64,000 bases of DNA from Nephrocerus scutellatus. Lineage: Eukaryota; Arthropoda; Insecta; Diptera; Pipunculidae. The position numbers and the translations under genes are program-made. A model generated the notes under the pieces. That model made no database searches and was not told the DNA's origin. It was given only the letters and a program-made list of their open reading frames with translations. This document shows, in pieces, positions 26,524 through 34,723 of this stretch; within the stretch, counting starts at the first letter, position 1, and the number at the start of each line of letters is the position of its first letter. The DNA is taken from contig OX352763.1 of assembly GCA_947095585.1 (NCBI GenBank), forward strand, positions 26,709,462-26,773,461. Reading direction: 5' to 3'.

Positions 26524-27554
26524 ATGTGGAAACCACTAGACAGTGCTAACAGCCTAATAACATGGTCGTATGCGCATAACCAGAACAGCGGCTGCGGCAC
26601 TTCTTTCCAGAGCAATGAGCTCGAAATGCTTAAAAGTGAATTTGGTCTAGATCCGAAAATGCTCGTCGAGACCGCGGTTCCTGTTAGAAAAAACATTAAA
26701 CCACTCAGTGCTCGAAATAGGGCAATCGTTAATAGGCGGCCAACCACCAATACGGCAAGTCTGCAGACAACTTTATGTGCTAGCGATAAAAGTTTAACTG
26801 CTGCATGTGGAGACGACTCATCGTCCGATTGGATACTTCGTTACAGCGATTCAGAAACAAACTTCCATCCGTGGAGGCAAGGTGAACAAAAATTCGGTCA
26901 TTTCGATTTGGTGCCGTGGCGTCGTCAAAAGCCTTATCTCGATCTGGCTAATGTGCCATCCTGGGACTATCAATGTCCCCAGAATATATACAATGCAAAA
27001 AGTCTGAATAAATTGGAGAAATTAGAGCTGCGAAAGAATCGGCGTCAATTATTGAAGAGCATCGTGTCGGCGGAAAAATATGTTCGGCGGTTTGTACGCG
27101 TTCGATTGGTCTTTTCGATAGAATTACGTCACAAAAGAATGAACGTGTTGCGAAAGTGTCAGCATAAGCCGCGAGTGTTTGAGCAAAAGTTCGGCGCTAC
27201 TAAAACTGAGAGTGCGGAATATCAGCGAATACTGGCTAACTACGCTGACACCAGTGAACAAGTTATCAATCATTGGGGGTATTTTAGTCAAAGAAATCAA
27301 AAAATGCTTTTGAAAAAGGTCTCGAATCAAAGTCGGGCAGATGGGCAGCTTTGTGGACTTAGCACTACTGCTTCTGACGTCGCCGATAGTCAGGATTCAG
27401 AAGAAACCACAATTGCCACTGTAGCTGCTATGAAAACCAAAACTAACCTCAACAATGAATCAAATAAATTGTCGCGTCATGCGGTAAATACCACTGAGCG
27501 CGAAAACAAAAGTGTGCCATGTAAAAAGTGTGAAGATGTTGCAATTAGACTGAG
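26524..27554 (+). CDS. First coding exon of an ankyrin-repeat gene (unrecognised N-terminal region)
   Basis: A 1031-base open exon starting at the ATG at 26524 (two codons after a GTG in the same frame) and encoding 343 residues plus two bases. The product is hydrophilic. Its central part, from about residue 150 to 250, is aromatic and basic (SSDWILRYSDSE, WRRQKPYLDL, WDYQCPQNIYNAK, then KLEKLELRKNRRQLL), followed by a Ser/Thr-rich tail that ends near CKKCEDVAI. No signal peptide or membrane segment is visible, and I do not recognise the region from any family. The exon ends in GAG|GTAATA at 27554/27555 with two bases left over. Exon 2 supplies one base to make AGA (Arg), so the frame is preserved. 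If unspliced, translation would stop at 27558. Confidence 0.65.
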
Positions 27555-27824
27555 GTAATACGTTTTGTTACTTTCAATAAATTGTTTATAACTTTGCTTT
27601 GGAACAACCAGTACTCATTGAGTAGCAATTATTGCTAAGTGTTAGCTTTAATAGGGTTGAGAGATGAATACGTTTGCAGAAAGTTTGCGCATGAATGATT
27701 AGGTTTCAAAGGGGAGTTTTTTATACAATCAAAAATTGTTCTTATTACTTATTTTGTACTTTTACGGGTAAATTCGATTTTAATATATGTGAAACCAAAG
27801 CGTAAAATAAAGCTCAGTTGTGTG

Positions 27825-28005
27825 TGATATATTTTTGCACACAAATGGAAGGGACATATATAAGGGAAGTCCATATCCGAAATATAAATTGCAAATATTT
27901 ATTATGGCAGTTCTAACTCTCGTACGCTTGGTGTTTTCTAGGATTCAAATTTCGAACCTCCCGCTCATAAGTCCAAAGCACTAACCACTGATCCACGGCG
28001 CTAAG
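27825..28005 (-). repeat. SINE-like fragment with tRNA-type head
   Basis: On the minus strand, GCGCCGTGGATCAGTGGTTAG (A-box region, near 28003) and GAGGTTCGAAATTTG (B-box region, near 27950) form a tRNA-like head. The other end (27830-27850) has the TTTTTGCACACAAATG block of the SINE family at 54085. The middle differs, so this is a diverged or chimeric copy. Confidence 0.45.
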
Positions 28006-28199
28006 GGCGAATACTTGCACTAAACCTGAACATTACTGAATATTGTATACTAAGCAATTCCCAAGATAACCTTGCATCTACTTGACAGAATACAGAACTG
28101 CTTTAAGCTTTTGTGTTAATAAAAATAGAGTGCGATAGCGTTGAGCTTAGCTTCTCTACTGTAGCCTTTTCCATTTTAATTATTAATGCTCCTCCTCCG

Positions 28200-29190
28200 T
28201 TAAACTAGGTCAAGCTAAAAAAAAAAATAATAGTCGCACCGGTACTTACGTCATCATCATCGTTTTTGGCATCGGTCACGATTTTGAGCTAATATAATCC
28301 ACTTGGCATCCCTTAACTGGGCGTCTGGTCAATTTTTCAAGCGTACGCTTGGCCTGCCTCGCTGTAGTGTTCTATAAATCCTAAAGGATTTTTTAAGCCG
28401 AATCCTCTTCGCCCGAAGCTTTCCAAGCTCGATTCTCTTCAGGATGTTTAAAACGCTTGTAAATATCGTCATAGTAGAGCCTCCGGAAATATCCATTCTC
28501 ATATAATAATAATAATAATAATATTCGGCGCGACAGACTATTGCCGTCCAAGGCCTAGCGTCTCGCAACAGTTTGTGATGAGCATGTATATTTTTGCACA
28601 CAAATGCAGGGATCTACTATTTAATGCCGGATCCGAACGGCGAATTGAAAAGCTTTCCGTGACAAGTTATTACTCTCGGAAGTTTGTCAGACTTTCGCGA
28701 GAGGTGGCACAATCTAGGATCTAAATATGTCAGTATTGTCTTATACACCAGTACCGTGGATTTAAATTCGTGGATTTAAAAAGTCTTGACAAACTAGAAT
28801 AGGCTTTGTTGGCTTTAAGGAACTGTGCGCGTATTTCTGTTTCCAAGCTGTTATCAGTTGCTACAATTGATCCAACAAAGTTAAAGAACTACTTTGAATT
28901 TGCGCTCCACTATCTCAATTGGGGGAGCAACATTTGATCTTCTGCTCACAATGTTCTTTGTTTTGCTCTTATTTATGTACAGCCCAATTTTAGTGCCGGC
29001 TTTCCGATCTCGATAAAAGCTTCTTGCACAGCTCTTGGATTTCTACCAACGTCTGCTCACTATCTGGATTGTTCTTTTCGCCATCAAATAAGTCTCTAAT
29101 AAATTTCTTCAATTTACGCCTTCCACGACATGATCACCCTACATAGTCGTGTAAGATTATTTGGGATGCCTAATTCTCTCTGGCTAAGCT
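28200..29190 (-). pseudogene. RTE-type non-LTR relic with an inserted SINE
   Basis: Minus strand. SVLNILKRIELGKLRAKRIR (about 28470-28400) and GRPSVRL correspond to the post-RT C-terminal part of RTE elements (VKRIKIxRLRWxGH ... GRPRxRW in such families). Upstream on this strand, 29070-28960 has wording shared with 43080-42990. The stretch around 29135-29185 (CCCTACATAGTCGTGTAAGA) is shared in diverged form with 61445-61490. The element is split by the SINE at 28500-28740 and is heavily mutated. Confidence 0.55.
28500..28740 (-). mobile_element. SINE copy, head truncated
   Basis: Starts with an (ATA)n tail at 28500-28522, then GGCGCGACAGAC, the GCACACAAATG block and AAGCTTTCCGTGACAAGTTA in the same order as the complete copies at 13445 and 54085 (minus strand here). 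The match ends near 28720, before the tRNA-like head, so it is 5' truncated or its head is too diverged to recognise. Confidence 0.65.
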
Positions 29191-30415
29191 ATTGTTACGA
29201 AATGTAAAAATGTAAATGGAAAGCTTTATTTAATGAGGATTGTATTTGGAAAGCTTTTACTGAATGAGCTTTTTGTTAGGTTATGTTATGAACCGTTGCA
29301 TCTTTGGGCTCAGTAGCATTTTTGTAGGCATGTATATAAGATCATGAGGAGAGTTTTATTGTAGCACTATATACTGGTACTTTCTTGTACCATATATATG
29401 TTGTTAAACTTTTGTGTCATTGGTAGAGCCTCTAAAAATGTATATCTATCTGGCCATTAAGTAACTCATGAAAGGGTTCTTTCCATCACTCCAAGAACCC
29501 TTTGCGGTAAGCCAGGTCAGAAAACGATTGTTCAGTAAAAGAAGGAAATTAAGTCCACCGTAGCATATAAAACCTTAAAATATAGACAATTTTGTTGTAT
29601 TTTAATAGCAATTAGATTCTCTCGTTTTTGTTTTTGTGAAAGGAGACATGGTAGCAAAATATACACAATACAATATATTACCATACAATAGATAATACAC
29701 AATACAGAACTGTAGGGTAATCTACCAACAGGACAAATAACCCAAATAACTATACATAAGAATTATTTAGAGCTAATGCTTCTTATTTTTTCATAGTTCG
29801 AAACAAGAATAAGGGGACAAAAAATTGAAATTGCTCCAAAATAATCATATTCACTCTTCAGAAATATCCTTCTCGTAATTTTCTTTTAATAATTGTTATA
29901 ATTGTTGATATCTATCTATCTTTAGTGGAATAAAACGTTTTTCTTACTTTTTCACATTTGTCAAACTTTTTGTTGATTTAATATTCTTTTATTTAATTAT
30001 TGAAAGAGAAAATTCATAGTCTAATTGCTAAAAAATCACGAAAAGCAAACAAATTCCACAAAAGTAATAAAAATTATGAAGTGGAACGCAAAGAAATAAT
30101 CGATAAAATTGCTTTGGTTTTTGTTTTTTTTTCTTTTCTTAATGTCACTGATAGTCATGAATAATTAAAGATTATGAATGTTTGTTAATTTCCATAAAAA
30201 AGTAACGTTACAAACATAAAATGAAAAATTGGTAAATTCGATTGTAAAAGTTTCTGTCTTAAGTCTTTTGTTTCTGAGCATCTGAAAATATGCACTGTTT
30301 TCTCGAAAAATAAAACAGCATATCGATAAAAAAAATTATAATTTTTCCTTTTAGCATACTTTTAGGCAGTTCAAGTTTTTTACTCATTTTTCTTCACTCA
30401 CTTACATTTTTGCAG

Positions 30416-30616
30416 AACCACTGTGGATTGCATACCTAACATAAATGCGTCCAACAAAATGCACTCCCATCAATTGGATTCATACGATTCAATGCACTCA
30501 GGGAGCATTTCGTCAATTGAAAGACCCAACGGAGGTGCTTTAGCCTTACACTATGCTGCTGCCCGTGGATGTTTGGATTGTGTTCAGCTGTTAGTGGAGG
30601 CATCTGCAGATATTTG
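30416..30616 (+). CDS. f: Ankyrin-repeat exon, forked/espin-like
   Basis: A 201-base exon following acceptor TTTTTGCAG (ends 30415) and ended by donor TTG|GTAAGT (30616/30617). It continues the frame of exon 1: AGA, then acc act gtg gat tgc. The first half is a Ser/His/Asn-rich linker (SMHSGSISSIERPN). The second half is a canonical ankyrin repeat, GALALHYAAARGCLDCVQLL followed by VEASADI, with the TPLHxAAxxGxxxxVxLL pattern. The exon stops with two bases left over, so further repeats must come from exons downstream of the window or beyond the LTR element. The wording of the repeat is close to what I recall of the insect forked (espin-type actin-bundling) protein. That gene assignment is from memory and needs a search; the ankyrin call is firm. 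Confidence 0.6.
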
Positions 30617-30663
30617 GTAAGTTTTAGTTTTCACTGCATTTTATCTAGTGCTCCAAGAAAATC

Positions 30664-30688
30664 GTCTTCTTCTTCTTCTTCTTCTTTA
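30664..30688. repeat. (CTT)n microsatellite
   Basis: About eight tandem CTT units shortly after the splice donor of ankyrin exon 2. Confidence 0.9.
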
Positions 30689-30822
30689 TTTACATCCCCG
30701 TCTTTAACAACGTATTTAAATTGAAATGTAACTTGTGATAACTTAAGATAATGAACGAGTAGCGTTGCTCATTCGGTCCAGCCTAATGCCCAGTATTTGT
30801 GTCATCTTTTCGGTGGACGTCG

Positions 30823-31181
30823 TTATGGCCGCGGGTTGTTTATTGTGCCCTCTAATGCCATTTTTGCCAAGCTATTTTGAGGCATCCTTTGGACGTGGTC
30901 TCTCCGCATCCTTCTTCTGGTTCTCGTCCATCGCGTGATATCGTCTGCTTTGCAGATTTCTCGTATTTCGGTGTACGTTTTTCTATTTAGGCGTGTGTAT
31001 CTTAAGGTGTTCATCTCAACTGTGGTTGACATCTGTTGAGTTGTGCTGGTGTCTGCACGAGTTTCTGCTGCGTACGTTATTATTGGCCGGATGCAAGTGT
31101 TGTATATTCTCATTTTACTGCCGTGGTCATATAGTATTTCTTAGACACCCTGAGATTGTAGCGGCTTTGTTGGCTTGTGCT
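30823..31181 (-). pseudogene. RTE-type RT relic, 3' half (split by LTR element)
   Basis: Minus-strand reading MRIYNTCIRPIITYAAETRA then KTYTEIREICKADDITRW and RRDHVQRMPQNSLAKMAL: the post-RT C-terminal block of RTE-type elements, ending near 30823. Upstream, a few frame changes lead to the junction at 31181 where the LTR element begins. The 5' part of the same relic resumes at 40190. The pair are the two sides of one older element. Confidence 0.7.
31178..31181. repeat. Target-site duplication, left copy
   Basis: TGCT directly before the 5' LTR; the same four bases follow the 3' LTR at 40186-40189. Four bases is typical for Ty3/gypsy-type integration. Confidence 0.9.
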
Positions 31182-31265
31182 TGTAACGAAGTTGGTTAAA
31201 TACCACTTCGCTACAAACCATATGTCTAAAGTAATTGCTATACAAAAACAAACCCAGTCACTCGA

Positions 31266-31272
31266 TATATAA
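31266..31272 (+). promoter_or_regulatory. Putative TATA box of the LTR promoter
   Basis: TATATAA, with initiator-like sequence TCAATTT 30-36 bases downstream. The identical box is at 39091-39097 in the 3' LTR. If used, transcripts would begin near 31300 and include all the stem-loops listed below. Confidence 0.45.
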
Positions 31273-31348
31273 TGCAAAATTAACCTATTTTGCATTATAT
31301 CAATTTAGCGCAATACGAGTGTACTCGGCCGGTATGCAGTACGTATAA

Positions 31349-31370
31349 GGTTCAATCCGGCGGTTGAACC
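31349..31370 (+). repeat. LTR inverted repeat (GGTTCAA/TTGAACC)
   Basis: A perfect 7-bp stem, GGTTCAA and TTGAACC, around an 8-base loop TCCGGCGG. It repeats at 39174-39195. Confidence 0.7.
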
Positions 31371-31540
31371 AGCGAAATTATTTTTTGCGGGAAAAGGGTT
31401 TTTCGCCCAATGAATGATAGAAATTTATCAATGATATTATTTATAATCAAATAATTTTTCCAAAAAGGGGAAAACAAAATTCCCAAGGAATTCAACTATT
31501 AAGACACACTTATATGCTCCAATCAATCAACAAAAATTAG

Positions 31541-31617
31541 AATAGAATATACTACGGCACGGTAGTAAAATCTATTCAAGAGTAGACTATACTGCGGCAA
31601 GGCAGCTTTACCTACTC
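31541..31617 (+). ncRNA. Two tandem LTR stem-loops with GGCAMG loops
   Basis: Stem-loop A (31541-31576): AATAGA pairs with TCTATT and TACTAC with GTAGTA around the loop GGCACG. Stem-loop B (31580-31617): GAGTAG pairs with CTACTC and CTGC with GCAG around the loop GGCAAG. The two are diverged tandem duplicates. Positions that differ between them in the stems change on both sides (CTAC/GTAG against CTGC/GCAG), while the loop is kept. Same in the 3' LTR at 39366-39442. The role is unknown; a structured transcript leader is the simplest idea. Confidence 0.55.
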
Positions 31618-31733
31618 AAAGGGAAGAAAGCGTTGTGGTTCACAACAAATTCCCCCTTTACCGACAGCTTTTCGCTGACTACTGTTCTCCACGAACAGCC
31701 CCTTTTTTGGTGACAAGGCTAGCCGAGTCATAT

Positions 31734-31941
31734 TAATGTAACACGTTGCCGAGGTTGTAAAACCAGACAACTGTGCTGCATTATATACTCGTACTTTCTT
31801 TGTCTAGGTCAATATAACAAAATTGTCAAGGTTGTAAAACCGGGCTAATTTTGTTGTGTTGTACACCCATACTTACTGTGTCTATTGCAGTATAGCGAAC
31901 GATCGAGGTTGTAAAACCAGGTAGTATCGCTATATTGTAAT
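31734..31941 (+). ncRNA. Three tandem LTR stem-loops carrying GGTTGTAAAACC
   Basis: Each unit has a stem of 14-15 pairs enclosing a GGTTGTAAAACC core. Unit 1 arms are 31734-31748 and 31768-31783 (with one mismatch and one bulge). Unit 2 arms are 31811-31824 and 31847-31860. Unit 3 arms are 31884-31898 and 31927-31941. Arm sequences are unrelated between units (for example TATAGCGA/TCGCTATA against AACAAAAT/ATTTTGTT) yet pairing holds. The non-Watson-Crick positions are G-U pairs in the plus-strand RNA, which would be A-C on the other strand. The repeat is at 39559-39766 in the 3' LTR. Confidence 0.65.
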
Positions 31942-32239
31942 TTACAAGACACTAAGCAGTCCGCTTGCTCCCAGTGTGGTAGCTATCCCCCGGACCTCGC
32001 TTGCTTACTCGTATAGTAATTCACTATACCGCGCTGTTCCGTAGAACGCTGCTCGTGTGCTCTAGTAGCAACCACTTAAAGAGCAGAAGCCGCCCATCAA
32101 CCCCCTTTTCCGCAGTCGAATACTCTCGGCTGCAATCAAGTTCCCCTGGTTTCCCCGTACCGAGTACGTACAAACCAACGTATCGTAAGTTTATTTAAGT
32201 ATATTTATATGTAAGTACGTATAGACTAAGAGATCAAGA

Positions 32240-32245
32240 AATAAA
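32240..32245 (+). terminator. LTR polyadenylation signal
   Basis: AATAAA about 115 bases before the LTR end; also at 40065-40070 in the 3' LTR, where it would end the element's transcript. Confidence 0.55.
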
Positions 32246-32364
32246 GAAGAATTGTAATTTTATATCGAAAACCAACAATCTTTTAATTTGTAACGACGAG
32301 CGAGAAGGAGAAAGAACCCTGGGTGACCGGCGAGCGTCACCCGAGCAAAAGACTGTTACAAATT

Positions 32365-32382
32365 TGGCGCCCGAGCAGGGAC
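32365..32382 (+). other. Primer binding site, tRNA-Lys type
   Basis: TGGCGCCCGAGCAGGGAC, four bases after the 5' LTR. It is complementary to the 3' end of tRNA-Lys(UUU) except one position, which would form a G-U pair. This is the usual place for minus-strand priming. Confidence 0.9.
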
Positions 32383-32538
32383 GACTAGAATAGTCGTATC
32401 ACCGTCCGACCAGAAATTAGATAAGCATATGTATTAGATAAGCATATAATACCAGACAACTAGAATAGTTGTATCACCGTCCAACCAGCAGCTAGGCAAG
32501 CTTAAAATACCATACGATTAGAAAAAAAAAAATCGTAT
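32381..32538 (+). ncRNA. Three leader stem-loops after the primer site
   Basis: Hairpin 1: ACGACTA-gaa-TAGTCGT (32381-32397). Hairpin 2: ACAACTA-gaa-TAGTTGT (32456-32472). Hairpin 3: ATACGATT, an A-rich loop, AATCGTAT (32512-32538). Each is followed by a copy of a tail: ATCACCGTCCGACCAG, ATCACCGTCCAACCAG, and TTACCGTCTAACTGG. The G-C pair of hairpin 1 is an A-T pair in hairpin 2. The location between primer site and gag start is where LTR elements carry packaging or dimerisation signals; that role is inferred. Confidence 0.6.
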
Positions 32539-32740
32539 TACCGTCTAACTGGAAACTATTTAAGCATATAAAATATATATATATATACCCGAGCCGACAA
32601 CCCGATAACCGAGACACCCACCAGGTAGCTGAAAGTAGATTGGTGTAAGAATTTATTGGTGAAGGCGTCACCACTGACAATAGACTGAACACCAACCGGG
32701 GAGTGTCCAAATTCAGAAATTAAACACATCTACCTTTCAA

Positions 32741-34723
32741 ATGGCTACACTAGAGCCTGAGATTAATGCCTCTGCGGTGTACTCTCTCCGCAAAGAAGAA
32801 TTAGTCAACGAGTTGGAGCGTCGTGGCATCGACTCCACAGGCACTGTTGATGAACTACGGAAAAGGTTAAGCGCTGAGATCAAAACAACGAAACCAACCG
32901 AAAAATTAACCCCGACCAAAAAAGGAAGCGAAATACCGGCCATCATCTACCCAGAAGTAGATACAGGTACTTCACAGAAGAAAACCGAAATGAAAGAGGA
33001 ATTGCGCGTAGCACAGCCGACTGGTCAGATTTACGAAACCTCGCCCAGGATGTACGCAGAAGTAGATGCAAGTACCGCACAAGCAGTAGATGCGCGCTCT
33101 CCACCAACTTTCGCATACCGATTATCCGACGCAGACATAATGGACAAAGTACGAAAATGGAATGTGAGGTACGACGGCGGTACAAATAATCCACTGGAGT
33201 TCTTGGAACGTGTTGAAGAATTGGCCGAGTGTTATCAAGTACCTCTCGATCGCATCGTCCGGACTCTTCCCGAGTTGCTGAAAGGGAACGCGTTGGTGTG
33301 GTACCGGAATAGCAAAGAGCTATTAGTTAATTGGAAAGCATTTAGCGAAGAACTGCGCCGTTTTTTTTTACCACCACGTTTCTACACCCAACTACTGGAT
33401 CGCATTCGGAGTCGTACACAAAACCACCGAGAAAAGGGCAAAGAATTTCTCACATCGATTCAAGCCCTGATGCGATGGCATACCACCATGACCGCTGAAG
33501 AGAAACTCGATAGAATCTATGACAATCTACGACCCGACTACCGGCATTACATCAAGCGAAGGGAGTTCAGCACGTTGTCCGACTTAACCATCCTGATCGA
33601 AGATTTCGAATGTTTAATGGCAGAACAACCTGTCTCACGACTCACTCAACCGCAAAATCGGCCATTGCCACTCCGTCCCGCCGTTCCGCCATTTCGTTCT
33701 ACCGCACTGCCATTTCGTCCACCAGTACAATACAGTCAACCAGCACCGCAACCCGTAGCCACATCACAGCAGCTGCCCATCCAGTCCGCTCGACCAATTC
33801 TGCCACTAGATCTAATGGCAAATAATACAATATACCCGTCGCACACCAGCAATGTCACACCATCGTATCAACCAGTGGCCAACGATGTAACACATTTATA
33901 CCCGTCGCACACCAGCAATATCACACCATCGTATCAACCAGTGGCCAACGATGTAACACATTTATACCCGTCGCACACCAGCAATGTCACATCGTCGTAC
34001 CAACCAGTGACCAACGATGTAACACATTCATACCCGTCACACACCAGCAATGCCAACCACCGGACCTCTACCACGAACTCCATATATTCACATCCGTCGC
34101 ACACCAGTAATGCAACACCAACCAGCGCATACGAGCGAAAAACCCACTGTTGGGCATGTAGTCAGCCTGGACACCTGCGGAAGCATTGTCAACAACCACG
34201 CCTACTTTTCTGCTCATACTGCGGCACTCAGGGGATACAGACCCGCCACTGCCAATGTAGACCGGGAAACGTCAAACGGGCCGTCCAATCTTGTGAGGCA
34301 TTAGACGCCCCCACCTTGGCTACCCTCAGCCACGCCTCATATACATTACCCATATCCTTTTATAATCACCAATACAACGCCGTCATCGACACCGGGGCCG
34401 GAAGGTCATGCATCGGAAAAACCATACAGCGAATCTGTAAAGCTAACCGAGTACCAGCCCGACCGATAGCCATGACTTTCGCTTTAGCCGATAAGTCCAC
34501 TATTACCGCCCACCAGGCGTATACGACAAAATTAACATGGGAGGGACGCACCTTTACGCACGAGTTCGTGTACATACCGGAACTCATGGACAAAATCCTG
34601 ATAGGAACCGACTTTTTGTCCAAGTTCGGATTTACCATAAAATGCGGTAATGAGACAATAACAGCTCGAACCCAGCCTGGCCGACCAGTTATCCAAAGCC
34701 TCTTTTCGAAGAACAACAACTGA
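32741..34723 (+). CDS. gag: Gag-Pro polyprotein of the LTR element
   Basis: Intact 660-residue frame from ATG 32741. Residues about 18-45 (KEELVNELERRGIDSTGTVD) look like a SAP motif, unusual for a Gag. Residues about 130-290 are the retrotransposon Gag core (FLERVEELAECYQ, LPELLKGNALVWYRN, FLPPRFY). A proline-rich linker follows, then tandem 22-residue repeats beginning YPSHTSN from residue 365. A CCHC knuckle (CWACSQPGHLRKHC) is near residue 470, and a second cysteine cluster lacks the usual histidine. The protease is fused in the same frame: active-site DTGA at residue 550 and ILIGTDFL further on. It ends with a stop at 34721-34723 and overlaps the Pol frame by up to 70 bases. Gag would form the particle; the protease would cleave the products. 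Confidence 0.9.
   Translation: MATLEPEINASAVYSLRKEELVNELERRGIDSTGTVDELRKRLSAEIKTTKPTEKLTPTKKGSEIPAIIYPEVDTGTSQKKTEMKEELRVAQPTGQIYETSPRMYAEVDASTAQAVDARSPPTFAYRLSDADIMDKVRKWNVRYDGGTNNPLEFLERVEELAECYQVPLDRIVRTLPELLKGNALVWYRNSKELLVNWKAFSEELRRFFLPPRFYTQLLDRIRSRTQNHREKGKEFLTSIQALMRWHTTMTAEEKLDRIYDNLRPDYRHYIKRREFSTLSDLTILIEDFECLMAEQPVSRLTQPQNRPLPLRPAVPPFRSTALPFRPPVQYSQPAPQPVATSQQLPIQSARPILPLDLMANNTIYPSHTSNVTPSYQPVANDVTHLYPSHTSNITPSYQPVANDVTHLYPSHTSNVTSSYQPVTNDVTHSYPSHTSNANHRTSTTNSIYSHPSHTSNATPTSAYERKTHCWACSQPGHLRKHCQQPRLLFCSYCGTQGIQTRHCQCRPGNVKRAVQSCEALDAPTLATLSHASYTLPISFYNHQYNAVIDTGAGRSCIGKTIQRICKANRVPARPIAMTFALADKSTITAHQAYTTKLTWEGRTFTHEFVYIPELMDKILIGTDFLSKFGFTIKCGNETITARTQPGRPVIQSLFSKNNN
33833..34110 (+). 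repeat. 66-bp tandem repeat within gag
   Basis: Three full 66-base units at 33833, 33899 and 33965, plus partial ones at 34031 and about 34094. They encode 22-residue repeats that start YPSHTSN and contain SYQPV(A/T)NDVTH. Near-identity between units suggests recent duplication. Confidence 0.85.

Larger units (their letters stand above)
27555..30415 (+). other. Intron 1 of the ankyrin gene
   Basis: Bounded by GTAATA at 27555 and a strong acceptor TTACATTTTTGCAG ending at 30415, preceded by a pyrimidine-rich tract. It is 2861 bases long and holds a tRNA-like repeat head, an RTE relic and a SINE, all on the minus strand. The last 1 kb is very AT-rich and otherwise featureless. Confidence 0.6.
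31182..32360 (+). repeat. 5' LTR
   Basis: 1179 bp, starting TGTAACG and ending CTGTTACA, so the tips are inverted TGTAAC/GTTACA. A TATATAA box lies at 31266-31272 with possible start sites at about 31294-31302 (TCAATTT). A poly(A) signal AATAAA is at 32240-32245. Most of the LTR would therefore be transcribed. It is unusually rich in short inverted repeats (see stem-loop entries). A 65-codon open frame near its end begins with TTG and is probably meaningless. Confidence 0.95.

Noticed and set aside
32001..32198. 65-codon frame in the LTR, present in both LTRs
   Set aside because: Starts with TTG, overlaps the probable R/U5 region; its repetition just reflects the two LTRs.
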